A stretch of DNA of 64,000 nucleotides. Source: Neotamlana sedimentorum. GTDB taxonomy: Bacteria; Bacteroidota; Bacteroidia; Flavobacteriales; Flavobacteriaceae. Under the pieces are notes generated by a model, which saw only the letters and a program-made list of their open reading frames with translations, was not told the DNA's origin and ran no database searches. Position 1 is the stretch's first letter. Each line of letters begins with the position of its first letter. This document shows, one piece after another, positions 7,509 to 17,624 of the stretch. The position numbers were made by a program, and so were the translations under genes. The stretch is from assembly GCF_000943565.1 (NCBI RefSeq), contig NZ_JTDW01000001.1, positions 186,001 to 250,000 on the forward strand, written 5' to 3'.

Positions 7509-8774
7509 TTATAAAAGGTCTAAAATACGTTCTAAAGCCATTCCTCTAGAGCCTTTAATAAGTATAGTGGAAGGTTTTAGTTTATTAAAGTTAAATACTA
7601 ATTTAAAGTCATTGAAAGATTTAAATTTTGGATATATAGATTCTGTTTTGAAAAAGTTCTCACCTATAAAAATAACATAATCTATATTTAAATTTGATGC
7701 TAAATTCGCAATATTTTGATGCTCTATTTCTGCTTCATTACCTAATTCAAACATATCACCTAATATAGCCATGGTTTTACCCTTTTGTTTCTCAAAATTT
7801 AAAAGGGCAGCATGCATACTACTTGGATTAGCATTATATGCGTCTAAAATGATTTTATGATTATCCTTTTGAATAATTTGAGATCTGTTATTATTAGGAA
7901 TATAGTTTTCAATGGCTTGTTTAATGTTGTTATTTGATACGTTAAAATGTTTGCCAATGGTTATGGCCGCTGCTATATTATTGAAGTTGTAGTCTCCAAT
8001 TAACCGACTGTTTATTTTAAGACTTTCAAATCTACATGAAACAAAAGGGTTAGCCTCAATAAATTCAATGTTTACTAGGGCATTGGTTTTACCAAAAGTT
8101 ATGGTATTTGCAGTTTTTGTTTTTTCAACTTGAATAGCATCATTAGAATTAACAAAAACAGTTTTATTATTTTTAATTAAATAAGCATACATTTCACTTT
8201 TTCCTTTTATAACACCATCAACGCCTCCAAAACCTTCTAAATGAGCTTTTCCAAAGTTGGTTATATAGCCGTAGTCGGGTTTTGTAATGTTGCAAAGAAA
8301 CTCTATTTCTTTTTGATGATTGGCGCCCATTTCAACAATACCCATTTCGGTACTTTTATTCATAGATAATAACGTAAGCGGCACACCGATGTGATTGTTT
8401 AAGTTTCCGGTCGTTGCTGTAGTGCTGTATTTTTGTTTTAAAACAATATTAATTAACTCCTTAGTTGTAGTTTTACCATTGCTGCCTGTCAAGGCTATTA
8501 TAGGAATCTTTAAATAGTTTCTGTGGTATGTGGCAAGGGCTTGAAGTGTTTGTAGGGTATTGTTTACCAAAATGCACTTATCAGAAATATTATATTCAGC
8601 CTCATCAATTATTGCGAATTTTGCTCCTAAACTTAGGGCTTTTGCGGCATAAATATTGCCATTAAAATTGTCGCCTTTAAGGGCGAAAAACATATCGTTT
8701 GTTGTTATTTTTCGAGTGTCTGTGCTTGCAGAATTACAAGTTAAAAATAATTGATGAAGTTTAGCTATTTCCAA
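7509..8774 (-). CDS. murF: UDP-N-acetylmuramoyl-tripeptide--D-alanyl-D-alanine ligase
   Basis: A 421-residue cytoplasmic Mur ligase that adds D-Ala-D-Ala to the UDP-MurNAc tripeptide, the last cytoplasmic step of peptide-stem synthesis. The substrate-recognition N-terminus includes STDTRKITTNDMFFALKGDN, a MurF/MurE pattern. The ATP loop is TGSNGKTT (residues 96-103), followed by NLNNHIGVPLTLL and EMGANHQKEIEFL, typical of MurF. The C-terminal domain holds DAYNANPSSM and LGDMFELG. It lies downstream of gldJ on the same strand, separated by 84 bases and a strong terminator, so it may have its own promoter. Confidence 0.95.
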   Translation of the reverse strand: MEIAKLHQLFLTCNSASTDTRKITTNDMFFALKGDNFNGNIYAAKALSLGAKFAIIDEAEYNISDKCILVNNTLQTLQALATYHRNYLKIPIIALTGSNGKTTTKELINIVLKQKYSTTATTGNLNNHIGVPLTLLSMNKSTEMGIVEMGANHQKEIEFLCNITKPDYGYITNFGKAHLEGFGGVDGVIKGKSEMYAYLIKNNKTVFVNSNDAIQVEKTKTANTITFGKTNALVNIEFIEANPFVSCRFESLKINSRLIGDYNFNNIAAAITIGKHFNVSNNNIKQAIENYIPNNNRSQIIQKDNHKIILDAYNANPSSMHAALLNFEKQKGKTMAILGDMFELGNEAEIEHQNIANLASNLNIDYVIFIGENFFKTESIYPKFKSFNDFKLVFNFNKLKPSTILIKGSRGMALERILDLL

Positions 8775-8803
8775 GTTTGTTGATCTTTTGTTGAATTAAA
8801 AGT

Positions 8804-8836
8804 ATAAAAAAAGTCCTAACAATTTGTTAGGACTTT
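8804..8836 (-). terminator. Rho-independent terminator of gldJ
   Basis: AAAGTCCTAACA (8810-8821) and TGTTAGGACTTT (8825-8836) form a perfect 12-bp stem with a 3-base loop. On the minus strand the stem is followed by a run of T (A at 8804-8810). It sits 23 bases after the gldJ stop. Confidence 0.88.
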
Positions 8837-8858
8837 AAAATTTTATTTAAACTAAAAT

Positions 8859-10520
8859 TTAATTTTTTGTTTTATTTTTTCCTTTGCTTTTAGAGCCTAC
8901 ACGAGACATAGCACATCTGAATCCAATATAATCTGTTGCCATATCTTGTGGGAAGAAACGACGTTGAGCAGGGTCTAACCAATACTCTCTATCTTTCCAT
9001 GAGCCTCCTTTGTAAACTCTTACTTCATCATTAATTAATGAGTTACGGCCATTAGCTTTGTCGTTTTCTCTAATTAATTCACCATTTTCAATACGTGTGT
9101 TGTGACGTGGAGCATTATACATTTCACTTGTTTTGCCCTCATCTTCAAAATTACCAAATTCTCTTGATGATCGTCTGTCACCATCTCTAAAGTTAATTTC
9201 ATTACTTTTATCGAAGTTAGTGCGTAAATAAGTTTCGTTTTCATCAATAGGAACTTGTAAAATTTCACCAGGTAAATTTCTAGCAATTACTTTTCCATTA
9301 GAAAGCGTATCGTAAACAATATCATCGGTAGTAATAACTTTTACTGTACCATCTTCATTTAGAGCGTTTTTAGTATAAACGTTACCACGATAGTAGTTAA
9401 AGTCGTTAAATTCATCATCAACAATTGGTCTGTAAACATCTGCAACCCATTCAGCAACATTACCAGCCATATCATATAATCCAAAATCGTTTGGTTCATA
9501 AGACTTAACTGCGTTTGTTATATCTGCGCCATCATCAGACCAGCCTGCTATACCGCCATAGTCTCCTTTTCCTTGTTTGAAATTTGCCATTTGGTCTCCA
9601 CGAATTTTACGTTTTCCAGATCGAGTATATTGACCATCCCAAGGATATTTTTTACGACCTCGGTACATGTTATAGCTTCTTAATTCACTTAAACCTAATG
9701 CTGCATATTCCCATTCGGTTTCGGTTGGGAGTCTGTATTTTGGTGCAAATAAACCTGTCTCGCGAGTTGCGTATATATTTGATTCGTTGCCATCAGCATC
9801 AGTGCGAACATAGCGTTTATTTTTGCGTTCGTCGTTTATTATTTCTTCGTTACCTCCATAAGTCATGGTAGGCGCGTTTATATAAGTGTCTGTGCTAAAC
9901 GTTTGGTCAGAATTGACATCGGTTACTTTGGCATCACGCTTTAAAAACCCTGCTTGTTCCAAGTTATATTCGTTAACACGGTCTGAACGCCAATTAGCGA
10001 ATTCAACAGCTTGAATCCAGCTTACACCAACTACTGGATATTCACCATAACCTGGGTGACGTAAGTAGTTTTCTGTCATTACTTCGTTAAATCCTAAACG
10101 GTTTCTCCAAACTAATGTATCTGGTAAGGCTCCTTCGTAAATGGCTTTAAAGTGATCTTCAGATGGTGGATAGACGCGTTTAATCCAATCTAAGTATTCC
10201 ATGTACATAGCATTGGTAACTTCGGTTTCGTCCATATAAAAAGATTGAACATGTTGCTGATTAGGACTGTTATTCCAATCATGCATTACATCGTCTTGAA
10301 CTTGCCCTTTGGTAAAAGTTCCTCCTTCTATAAAGACTAAACCCGGCGCCGTTTCCTGCTCTTTGAAATCAGAGTTGTACTGAAACCCACCTTTTTTATC
10401 GTTAATAGCCCATCCAGTTGCGCGAGAACTATTTTTTGAGCTGGAAGATTTTTTACAACTTGTTGCGAATATAGTAATTGCCATAACTACTATAATCTTG
10501 AATGCCATTACTTTTTTCAT
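8859..10520 (-). CDS. gldJ: Gliding motility lipoprotein GldJ
   Basis: A lipoprotein of 553 residues from the chosen start. The ATG at 10520 gives MKKVMAFKIIVVMAITIFATSC, a lipoprotein signal ending in a Cys. An ATG two codons upstream (10526) is equally usable, and a longer start at 10571 would bury the signal peptide. The body is a formylglycine-enzyme-like (sulfatase-modifying) fold: GLVFIEGGTFTKGQ and MDETEVTNAMYMEYLDW near the N-terminus, GLYDMAGNVAEWVADVY in the middle, and VYKGGSWKDREYWLDPAQRR then GFRCAMSRVG at the end. In Flavobacterium johnsoniae GldJ is needed for gliding and type IX secretion. The divergent neighbour porU matches the known gldJ-porU-porV order. Confidence 0.93.
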   Translation of the reverse strand: MKKVMAFKIIVVMAITIFATSCKKSSSSKNSSRATGWAINDKKGGFQYNSDFKEQETAPGLVFIEGGTFTKGQVQDDVMHDWNNSPNQQHVQSFYMDETEVTNAMYMEYLDWIKRVYPPSEDHFKAIYEGALPDTLVWRNRLGFNEVMTENYLRHPGYGEYPVVGVSWIQAVEFANWRSDRVNEYNLEQAGFLKRDAKVTDVNSDQTFSTDTYINAPTMTYGGNEEIINDERKNKRYVRTDADGNESNIYATRETGLFAPKYRLPTETEWEYAALGLSELRSYNMYRGRKKYPWDGQYTRSGKRKIRGDQMANFKQGKGDYGGIAGWSDDGADITNAVKSYEPNDFGLYDMAGNVAEWVADVYRPIVDDEFNDFNYYRGNVYTKNALNEDGTVKVITTDDIVYDTLSNGKVIARNLPGEILQVPIDENETYLRTNFDKSNEINFRDGDRRSSREFGNFEDEGKTSEMYNAPRHNTRIENGELIRENDKANGRNSLINDEVRVYKGGSWKDREYWLDPAQRRFFPQDMATDYIGFRCAMSRVGSKSKGKNKTKN

Positions 10521-10638
10521 ATCCATACGTTTAAGTAAGCTAATATTATTTTTGGTGCTGCAATATAGCAATTTAACCTAACAAACCAAGTTATTTTATG
10601 CATTTTATCCAAAAAATTATGTATTTCACCTTGTTTTT

Positions 10639-10726
10639 TATACACTACAACGATGATTTTACTGTTTTTTGTCGTTGTTTTGTGTTGTATAAACGACGGT
10701 TTTACTAATTTATTATTGTATTTTTG
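10639..10726. promoter_or_regulatory. gldJ-porU divergent promoter region
   Basis: TATTTTTG at 10719-10726 (plus strand) matches the TAnnTTTG -7 box, 62 bases before porU; I find no -33 box at the right distance. A broken dyad lies just upstream: TATACA and ACAACGA (10639-10653) against TCGTTGT (10672-10678) and TGTATA (10686-10691). I see no good box for gldJ on the minus strand. Confidence 0.4.
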
Positions 10727-10788
10727 AACTTGTTTAAAAATTGTTGCGAATTTAATACTAACGTATTTCTAAACGCGTTTATTTATTA

Positions 10789-13700
10789 ATGAAAAAGAGA
10801 ATTTTTATTGTGTTGCTTCTTTTAACAGGAGTAATTTATAGTCAACAAAAAAAATATACTATTACTTGGGGTGAAAATAAAACACTTACAGGCGATAGTT
10901 TTGTTAAAGAATTTCCGGGTTTTAACGAAGCGAATTTTTCGTTTAGTTTTAATGAAGGTTTGTTTTTTGTAGATCAATGGGAAACCAATTCGTTAATAAA
11001 TGAAGCTTCAGTTTCTGTAACTCAGGTAATTTATGCATCTATTTCTAAAACCGAATTAAAAGATCTTAACGAGCAACTAATTCCAACTAAATTAAAATTT
11101 ACTTTAAAAAATGCAAATGCTAGAACTAAGCATTATGCTTATTTTCAAATCTCGCCTATAATTAAAGATGGTAAAGGCAACTTTAAAAAAGTTATCTCAT
11201 TTCAATTAAATTATAGTTTAGGTGCTACAGGTAGATCTAGCTTTAATAAAAGCTTTAGTGATTTTAAAGGCTTGTCTAATTCTGTGCTTAACTCGGGAGA
11301 ATGGTATAAGTTTTATGTGGATACTACAGGGGTTTTTAAGTTGTCTCGTAGTTTTTTACAGCGTTTAGGGGTTAATGTAAATAGTGTAGATCCTCGAACT
11401 ATTAAACTTTACGGTTATGGCGGAGCCATGGTCCCTTATGCTAATGCTACCGAATATCCTACCGATGTACCCGAGAATGCTATTAAGTTTGTTGGAGAAG
11501 AAGACGGCAGCTTCGATAGTAGCGATTACATTTTATTTTATGCAAAAGGACCAAACGGTTATAACAGTGAAAGCCAAACGCACATTAATTGCTATAACGA
11601 TAAAACCTATTATTATATTAATGTTAGTTCGGGGAACGGTAAACGCATGTCGCAAATGGCGCAGCCAATCGAAACACCTAGCTTAATTATAGATACGTTC
11701 GAAGATTATCAATATCATGAAACAGACGATTATAACCTAGTTTCCGTAGGAAGGCGCTGGTTTGGAGATAGGTTTGATGTTGAAACAAGTAAAACCTTCG
11801 AGTTCGATTTTCCAGGTTTAGTAACCACAACTCCGATACAATTTTCTGTAAAAGTTGCTGCCGTATCCTCAAGTACTAGTAGCATGGAGGTGTCTTTAAA
11901 TGGAAGTTCAATTACTAATTTGTCGCTTTCGCAAATATCGTCTCCTATTTTAGCAAGTGGAGCTTCATATAATAGTAGCTTTACTGTTAATTCTTCAACA
12001 GTTTCGGTAACCTTAAATTATGATAAAGGAAGTAATCCTAGTGCTGTAGGTTATCTCGATTATATTTCAATCAAGGCACTACGAAATCTCGCATTCAACG
12101 GTAAACAATTTCAGTTTGAAAATAGTGCTGTAGTTTCAAATTCTGGAGTCGGGCAATACAATATATCTAATGCTAATCAAGTTTCAGAAATTTGGGAAAT
12201 AACAGATTTATATAATGTAACTACTGTAAGTAATTCCGAAAATAGCTCAGATTTTAGTTTTCTTTCAACCCTTGGTAGTTTAAAAACATTTGTAGCTGTT
12301 GCACCTCAAGATTATTATGAACCTAGTTTTGATTCTGATACTCGTGTTGTAAATCAAAATTTAAAAGGCACCATATTTAACAATAACTCTGGTGTATTCC
12401 AAGATATAGATTATATAATAATTGCACCGTTAAATATGTTAAGTCAAGCCCAACGATTGGCAACAATAAACGAAACGCAATATGGCTTAAATGTTAAGGT
12501 GATTAATTTAAATGAAATTTACACCGAGTTTAGCACCGGTAATCCAGATGTTGGCGCTATTCGAAATTTTGTAAAATATGTTTATAACAATGCTAGTACA
12601 ATAGAAAACAGATTAAAATATCTGTGTCTATTTGGCGATAGTTCATACGATTACAAAGACCGCGTTTCTAACAATACAAATATTGTCCCGTCGTGGCATG
12701 CTTATAATAGTTTTAGCTTAACAAATTCATTTATTTCTGATGATTTTTACGGTTTAATGGACGAGAATGAAGGTAATTTAGCCACAAGCGATAAGTTAGA
12801 TATTGCTACAGGTAGAATACTTGCAGATACGCCACAAAGAGCGGTTGAACTGGTTGATAAAATAGAAAATTATTATAGTAAAGAAGCTTTTGGAGGCTGG
12901 CGAAATAATTATGTGGTAATTTCGGATGATGTAGATGAAGATTGGGAAGGCCTTTTACAAGAAACTACCGATAATATTGGAGATTTAGTTTCCGAAGAAA
13001 AACCTTTTATTAACGTAACTAAAATTCACTCCGATGCTTTTCAGCAAGAAACATCGGCAGGAGGAGAACGCTACCCCGAAGTTACCACCGAAATTGCTAA
13101 CGCTATCGAAAACGGTGCTTTAGTTGTAAATTATTTTGGACACGGTGGTGAAGACGGGCTTGCAAGCGAGCTGCTGTTGCAAAAGCCCGATATAAATAGT
13201 CTTCGTAATTCGTTTAAGTACAATTGTTTTGTAACGGTAACTTGCGAATTTACACGTTTCGATAATCCACATCGTGAAACGGCTGGAGAGTTTACCTATT
13301 GGAATGCCGATGCCGGGGCCATTGGTTTAATTACAACTACACGTCAAATATTTGTGAGTTTTGCAATAAACTTTAATAACACTTTAGGGCAATATTTGTT
13401 TTCTTATAACGATGATGATGAATATGGCGATTATGAATATCCGTCAATTGCAGAAGCTTTACGTTTAGCAAAAATCGATCCTGCAGTAACCAGTGCCAGC
13501 CAAAAAAGACTCATATTTTTTATTGGCGATCCAGCAATGAAGCTGGCCTTTCCTCAGCCAAATATTCGACTAACAAAAATTAACGATGTGCCTATTGCGC
13601 AAACAACCGATACTTTAAAAGCCTTAAGTTATGTTAAGTTGGCTGGAGAAGTTACCGATTTGTCTGGTAACTTATTGAATAATTATAATGGTACATTATC

Positions 13701-14652
13701 AACAACCATTTTCGATAAAGGAATAGAGCGAGAAACCTTAGCGAACGACGGCACTAGATTAAACGGAGAATTAGTTAAATTAGATTTTACAACCTTAGGA
13801 GAAATTATTTTTAGAGGACAAGCTGTTGTTACCAATGGCGAATTTGAATTCGATTTTATTGTACCAAAAGATATTGGAATTCCAGTAGGTTATGGTAAAG
13901 TAAGCTTTTATGCAAAAAATGAAGCCTTAACCGAAGATCAAACAGGAGCTAGCGTAAACACGGTGCGTATTGGCGGCTTAAACGAAAATGCACCCGAAGA
14001 CAACACAGGGCCATTAATAAGTTTGTTTATGAACGATGACAGCTTTGTTTCTGGCGGTATAACAAACGAGAGTCCTACATTATTAGTTAAGTTAGAAGAT
14101 TTAAACGGAATTAATACAGCAAGTGGTGTTGGCCACGATATAAAAGCTGTTTTAGATGGCGATGAAACCAACCCTTATATATTAAATAGTTATTATCAAA
14201 CCGATGTAAACGATTATACAAAAGGCAAAATTGCTTATGCGTTTCGAGATTTAGAACCCGGTTTACACACTTTAACTATTACCGCTTGGGATGTTTATAA
14301 TAATTCATCAACCGCAGAAATTCAATTTATTGTTTTCGACGAGAACGAGCAGTTGGTCGTAAATAATGTGCTAAATTATCCAAATCCATTCGTAAATTAC
14401 ACAGAATTTTGGTTTAACCACAATAGTTCGCAGGCTTTAGACGTTTCTATACAAATATTTACCGTTTCGGGTAAACTTGTGCGAACATTAAATGGTCAAA
14501 CCACAAGTACTTTGTCTCGAGATATAGTTTGGGATGGTCGCGACGATTTTGGCGATAAAATTGGAAAAGGCGTGTATATTTATAAATTAAAAGTGCATTC
14601 AAACCTATTAAATAAAACAGTTGAAAAAATTGAAAAACTTGTTATACTCTAA
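10789..14652 (+). CDS. porU: Type IX secretion C-terminal signal peptidase / sortase PorU
   Basis: A 1287-residue cell-surface cysteine protease of the gingipain (C25) family that cuts off the C-terminal sorting domains of type IX cargo. A signal peptide (MKKRIFIVLLLLTGVIYSQ) opens the protein. A large N-terminal beta region follows, then the C25 domain from about residue 540, with the catalytic pair His785 (in YFGHGGEDG) and Cys819 (in TVTCEFTRF). The last 90 residues resemble a FlgD-like or sorting-type beta domain (YPNPFVNYTEFWFNHN, GKLVRTL, DGRDDFGDKIGKGVYIYKL). It is divergent from gldJ and 34 bases upstream of porV. Confidence 0.93.
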   Translation: MKKRIFIVLLLLTGVIYSQQKKYTITWGENKTLTGDSFVKEFPGFNEANFSFSFNEGLFFVDQWETNSLINEASVSVTQVIYASISKTELKDLNEQLIPTKLKFTLKNANARTKHYAYFQISPIIKDGKGNFKKVISFQLNYSLGATGRSSFNKSFSDFKGLSNSVLNSGEWYKFYVDTTGVFKLSRSFLQRLGVNVNSVDPRTIKLYGYGGAMVPYANATEYPTDVPENAIKFVGEEDGSFDSSDYILFYAKGPNGYNSESQTHINCYNDKTYYYINVSSGNGKRMSQMAQPIETPSLIIDTFEDYQYHETDDYNLVSVGRRWFGDRFDVETSKTFEFDFPGLVTTTPIQFSVKVAAVSSSTSSMEVSLNGSSITNLSLSQISSPILASGASYNSSFTVNSSTVSVTLNYDKGSNPSAVGYLDYISIKALRNLAFNGKQFQFENSAVVSNSGVGQYNISNANQVSEIWEITDLYNVTTVSNSENSSDFSFLSTLGSLKTFVAVAPQDYYEPSFDSDTRVVNQNLKGTIFNNNSGVFQDIDYIIIAPLNMLSQAQRLATINETQYGLNVKVINLNEIYTEFSTGNPDVGAIRNFVKYVYNNASTIENRLKYLCLFGDSSYDYKDRVSNNTNIVPSWHAYNSFSLTNSFISDDFYGLMDENEGNLATSDKLDIATGRILADTPQRAVELVDKIENYYSKEAFGGWRNNYVVISDDVDEDWEGLLQETTDNIGDLVSEEKPFINVTKIHSDAFQQETSAGGERYPEVTTEIANAIENGALVVNYFGHGGEDGLASELLLQKPDINSLRNSFKYNCFVTVTCEFTRFDNPHRETAGEFTYWNADAGAIGLITTTRQIFVSFAINFNNTLGQYLFSYNDDDEYGDYEYPSIAEALRLAKIDPAVTSASQKRLIFFIGDPAMKLAFPQPNIRLTKINDVPIAQTTDTLKALSYVKLAGEVTDLSGNLLNNYNGTLSTTIFDKGIERETLANDGTRLNGELVKLDFTTLGEIIFRGQAVVTNGEFEFDFIVPKDIGIPVGYGKVSFYAKNEALTEDQTGASVNTVRIGGLNENAPEDNTGPLISLFMNDDSFVSGGITNESPTLLVKLEDLNGINTASGVGHDIKAVLDGDETNPYILNSYYQTDVNDYTKGKIAYAFRDLEPGLHTLTITAWDVYNNSSTAEIQFIVFDENEQLVVNNVLNYPNPFVNYTEFWFNHNSSQALDVSIQIFTVSGKLVRTLNGQTTSTLSRDIVWDGRDDFGDKIGKGVYIYKLKVHSNLLNKTVEKIEKLVIL

Positions 14653-14686
14653 TAAAAACATATATTTGTTAACTAAACCTACATTT

Positions 14687-15934
14687 ATGAAGAATCAAAT
14701 ACTACTTTTCTTATCGTTTGTTTTTGTGGTTAATACGAATAGTTTTGCCCAAGAAACTACAGAAATAGTACCTTACGAAAACGATTCACGAGTAATAACC
14801 ACAGGTATTCCTTTTGTACTTATAGCGTCCGATGCGCGCGCAGCCAGTTTAGGGGATATGGGGGTTGCTACCAGCGTTGATGCTTTTTCTCAAGCATGGA
14901 ACCCATCAAAATATGCATTTTCCGAGACCCAATCAGGCGTTGGTGTTAGTTATACGCCTTATTTAAGTAAACTGGTTAACGATATTTTCTTAGGGAATTT
15001 AACCTATTTTAATCGTTTCGACGAACGAAGTGCTTTTTCGGCAAGTTTAAAGTACTTTTCTTTAGGTGATATTGAGTTTGTAAACGACGAGTTTTCCGAA
15101 GCATTAGTACAAAGACCAAACGAATTTTCAATCGATGCAGGATACGGTTTAAGATTGTCCGATCAGTTTGCAATGTCTGTAGCTATGCGTTTTTTAGTTT
15201 CAGATTTACGATTGGATGATGGTAGCGGAAACACCGATGGTGCGAGCACTTTTGGTGTCGATATTTCTGGATATTATCAAGGTGAAGAAGAAGCTTATAA
15301 TAGTTTTAATGGTAGATGGCGCGGTGGTTTCGCTATCCAAAACATTGGACCAAAATTTAAATATACCGAAGGCGGACAAGAAAATTTTCAACCAACAACC
15401 CTGCGTTTAGGAGGTGGTTTCGATTTTATTTTCGACGATTATAATAAAATTGCAGTTACTGCCGAAGTTACAAAGCTTTTAGTGCCAACACCACCAAAAT
15501 ACGGTGTAGAATATGTATTTGATGATTTAAATGGAAATGGAACTTACGAAGAAGATGAAGACGATCTAATTAGTGAAACCGAAAACGTTATTTATCAAGG
15601 TCAATCAAACGATGTTGGTTTCTTATCAGGGATTTTTCAATCTTTTGGCGATGCACCAGGTGGTTTTAGTGAAGAATTAAACGAGTTTACTTGGGCATTA
15701 AGTGCCGAATATCAATACCAAGATTCTTTTGCGTTTAGAGCTGGTTATTTTAATGAGGCCGAAGACAAAGGAGCACGTAAATTTTTAGCATTAGGAGCTG
15801 GTTTTAAGGCAAATATTGTAAATATAGACTTGTCGTATTTATTCTCTGCCTCGAAAGTTCAAAGTCCGTTAGAGGGTACTTTGCGTTTTTCATTAAGCTT
15901 CAACATTGGTGAGGGGGCTTATGTAGAGTATTAA
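14687..15934 (+). CDS. porV: Type IX secretion outer-membrane shuttle protein PorV (LptO)
   Basis: A 415-residue outer-membrane beta-barrel of the FadL-like fold. In the type IX system PorV binds cargo leaving the translocon and brings it to PorU. The ATG at 14687 gives MKNQILLFLSFVFVVNTNS-FAQ, a clean signal peptide; a longer frame starting at 14621 overlaps porU and lacks one. Family motifs visible are FVLIASDARAASLGDMGVAT and FSQAWNPSKYAFS near the N-terminus, with alternating strands to the end. A terminator 26 bases after the stop suggests porU-porV is a two-gene unit. Confidence 0.93.
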   Translation: MKNQILLFLSFVFVVNTNSFAQETTEIVPYENDSRVITTGIPFVLIASDARAASLGDMGVATSVDAFSQAWNPSKYAFSETQSGVGVSYTPYLSKLVNDIFLGNLTYFNRFDERSAFSASLKYFSLGDIEFVNDEFSEALVQRPNEFSIDAGYGLRLSDQFAMSVAMRFLVSDLRLDDGSGNTDGASTFGVDISGYYQGEEEAYNSFNGRWRGGFAIQNIGPKFKYTEGGQENFQPTTLRLGGGFDFIFDDYNKIAVTAEVTKLLVPTPPKYGVEYVFDDLNGNGTYEEDEDDLISETENVIYQGQSNDVGFLSGIFQSFGDAPGGFSEELNEFTWALSAEYQYQDSFAFRAGYFNEAEDKGARKFLALGAGFKANIVNIDLSYLFSASKVQSPLEGTLRFSLSFNIGEGAYVEY

Positions 15935-15959
15935 AAATCTTAACATATAAATGAAATAA

Positions 15960-15989
15960 AAAAACTATTGTCTTTGGCAGTAGTTTTTT
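15960..15989 (+). terminator. Terminator of porU-porV
   Basis: AAAAACTATTG (15960-15970) pairs with CAGTAGTTTTT (15978-15988) with one G-T wobble around a 7-base loop. The T tract is in and after the right arm. Confidence 0.78.
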
Positions 15990-16019
15990 ATTTAAACAAG
16001 ATTATAAGTACATTTGAGT

Positions 16020-16502
16020 ATGAAGGAAATATCAATAGAATCTAAATTATTTATTTTCGATAATTTAGAGGCGCTTCCCGAGCAAGTTTATAAGTTAATG
16101 CTTAAAGCTGTGGAAGCCAGAAAAAAAGCCTATGCACCTTACTCTCAATTTCATGTTGGTGCTGCTTTGTTGTTAGATAATGGCGAAATTATTTTAGGAA
16201 ATAATCAAGAAAACGCATCTTATCCGTCCGGCTTATGTGCCGAACGTACTGCAATTTATTATGCAGGCGCACAATTTCCAGAGGCTAAAATACTTCAAAT
16301 GGCAATTTCGGCAGGTTCATTAAAAAAAGAAACCACAGTGCCAATTCCACCATGTGGGGCTTGTAGACAAGCTATAGCAGAATATGAAATCAAACAAAAA
16401 ACACCCATAGAAATATATTTTATGGGACATTTTGGTAAGGTTGTAAAATCGAATTCTTTAGAAAATTTATTGCCTTTAATGTTTAATAAAGAGGCATTAT
16501 AA
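16020..16502 (+). CDS. cdd: Cytidine deaminase
   Basis: A 160-residue zinc enzyme that deaminates cytidine and deoxycytidine to uridine and deoxyuridine. The zinc site is complete: Cys73-Ala-Glu75 in SGLCAERTAIY, and Cys112/Cys115 in PIPPCGACRQAI. The N-terminal substrate segment APYSQFHVGAALLLDNGEI is also present. I start at the ATG at 16020; an in-frame TTG lies two codons upstream. It sits between porV and pdhA, behind the porV terminator. Confidence 0.93.
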   Translation: MKEISIESKLFIFDNLEALPEQVYKLMLKAVEARKKAYAPYSQFHVGAALLLDNGEIILGNNQENASYPSGLCAERTAIYYAGAQFPEAKILQMAISAGSLKKETTVPIPPCGACRQAIAEYEIKQKTPIEIYFMGHFGKVVKSNSLENLLPLMFNKEAL

Positions 16503-16556
16503 TAAAATGAAGCAAAAAATTACGATTTTCGGTTTTTTCATTAATAACTAAAGTGT

Positions 16557-16564
16557 TACTTTTG
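16557..16564 (+). promoter_or_regulatory. Putative -7 promoter box of pdhA-pdhC
   Basis: TACTTTTG matches TAnnTTTG and lies 58 bases before the pdhA ATG. No convincing -33 box is visible. Confidence 0.42.
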
Positions 16565-16622
16565 TTACCCGCTTGTTAAAGTTTTAAAAGCAAGTAGTAT
16601 TTTACTTTATAAATTAAATTAA

Positions 16623-17621
16623 ATGCAAAAAGTCACAAAAGAGGTTTACCTTAAATGGTATGAAGACATGTTATTCTGGAGAAAGTTTGAAGACAAACTA
16701 GCTGCAGTTTATATCCAACAAAAAGTAAGAGGGTTTCTTCACTTGTACAACGGTCAAGAAGCGGTATTAGCAGGAGCTTTGCACGCTATGGATTTAACAA
16801 AGGATAAAATGATAACCGCTTACCGTAATCACGTTCAGCCTATAGGTATGGGAGTAGATCCTAAACGTGTAATGGCAGAATTATACGGTAAAGTAACTGG
16901 AACCTCGAAGGGAATGGGTGGTTCTATGCACATTTTCTCTAAAGAACATCGTTTTTATGGTGGTCATGGTATTGTTGGTGGTCAAATTCCTTTAGGGGCT
17001 GGTATTGCATTTGGTGATAAATACCATGGTGTGGATGGTGTAACACTGTGTTGCTTTGGTGACGGTGCTGCACGTCAAGGTTCTTTACACGAAAGTTTTA
17101 ACTTAGCAATGCTTTGGAATTTACCAGTAGTATTTGTTTGTGAAAACAACGGTTATGCCATGGGAACATCGGTTGAAAGAACTGCAAATCACGAAGAAAT
17201 TTGGAAGCTTGGTTTAGGTTACGAAATGCCTTGCGGACCTGTAGATGGTATGAATCCTGTTAAGGTTGCCGAAGCTTTTGATGAAGCAATTACGCGTGCT
17301 CGAACAGGTGGCGGACCAACTTTCTTAGAATTAAAAACCTACCGTTACAGAGGGCATTCAATGTCTGATGCACAACACTACAGAACAAAAGAAGAAGTAG
17401 AGGAATACAAAAAAATAGATCCTATTACTCAAGTTAAAGATATTTTACTTAAAAAGAAATACGCTACCGAAGAGGAAATTAAGGTTATAGATAAACGTGT
17501 AAAAGATCGCGTTGCTGAATGCGAGAAGTTTGCCGAAGAATCGCCATTCCCAGAAGTGCAACAATTATACGATGTTGTTTACGAACAAGAAGATTATCCA
17601 TTTATAAAACATAAACTATAA
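16623..17621 (+). CDS. pdhA: Pyruvate dehydrogenase E1 component, alpha subunit
   Basis: A 332-residue thiamine-diphosphate subunit of the pyruvate dehydrogenase complex. The cofactor motif is GDGAARQGSLHESFNLAMLW ending in ENNGYAMGTS. Also present are the phosphorylation-loop-like TYRYRGHSMSDAQHYR and the N-terminal RKFEDKLAAVYIQQKVRGF. Length and motifs are those of the alpha chain of two-chain E1 enzymes. The E2 gene starts 3 bases after the stop. The E1-beta gene, often adjacent in other phyla, is not in the window. Confidence 0.94.
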   Translation: MQKVTKEVYLKWYEDMLFWRKFEDKLAAVYIQQKVRGFLHLYNGQEAVLAGALHAMDLTKDKMITAYRNHVQPIGMGVDPKRVMAELYGKVTGTSKGMGGSMHIFSKEHRFYGGHGIVGGQIPLGAGIAFGDKYHGVDGVTLCCFGDGAARQGSLHESFNLAMLWNLPVVFVCENNGYAMGTSVERTANHEEIWKLGLGYEMPCGPVDGMNPVKVAEAFDEAITRARTGGGPTFLELKTYRYRGHSMSDAQHYRTKEEVEEYKKIDPITQVKDILLKKKYATEEEIKVIDKRVKDRVAECEKFAEESPFPEVQQLYDVVYEQEDYPFIKHKL

Positions 17622-17624
17622 GCA

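Noticed and set aside
14621-14686. A longer porV start overlapping porU
   Set aside because: The extra 22 codons precede a clean signal peptide at the ATG 14687 and would bury it.
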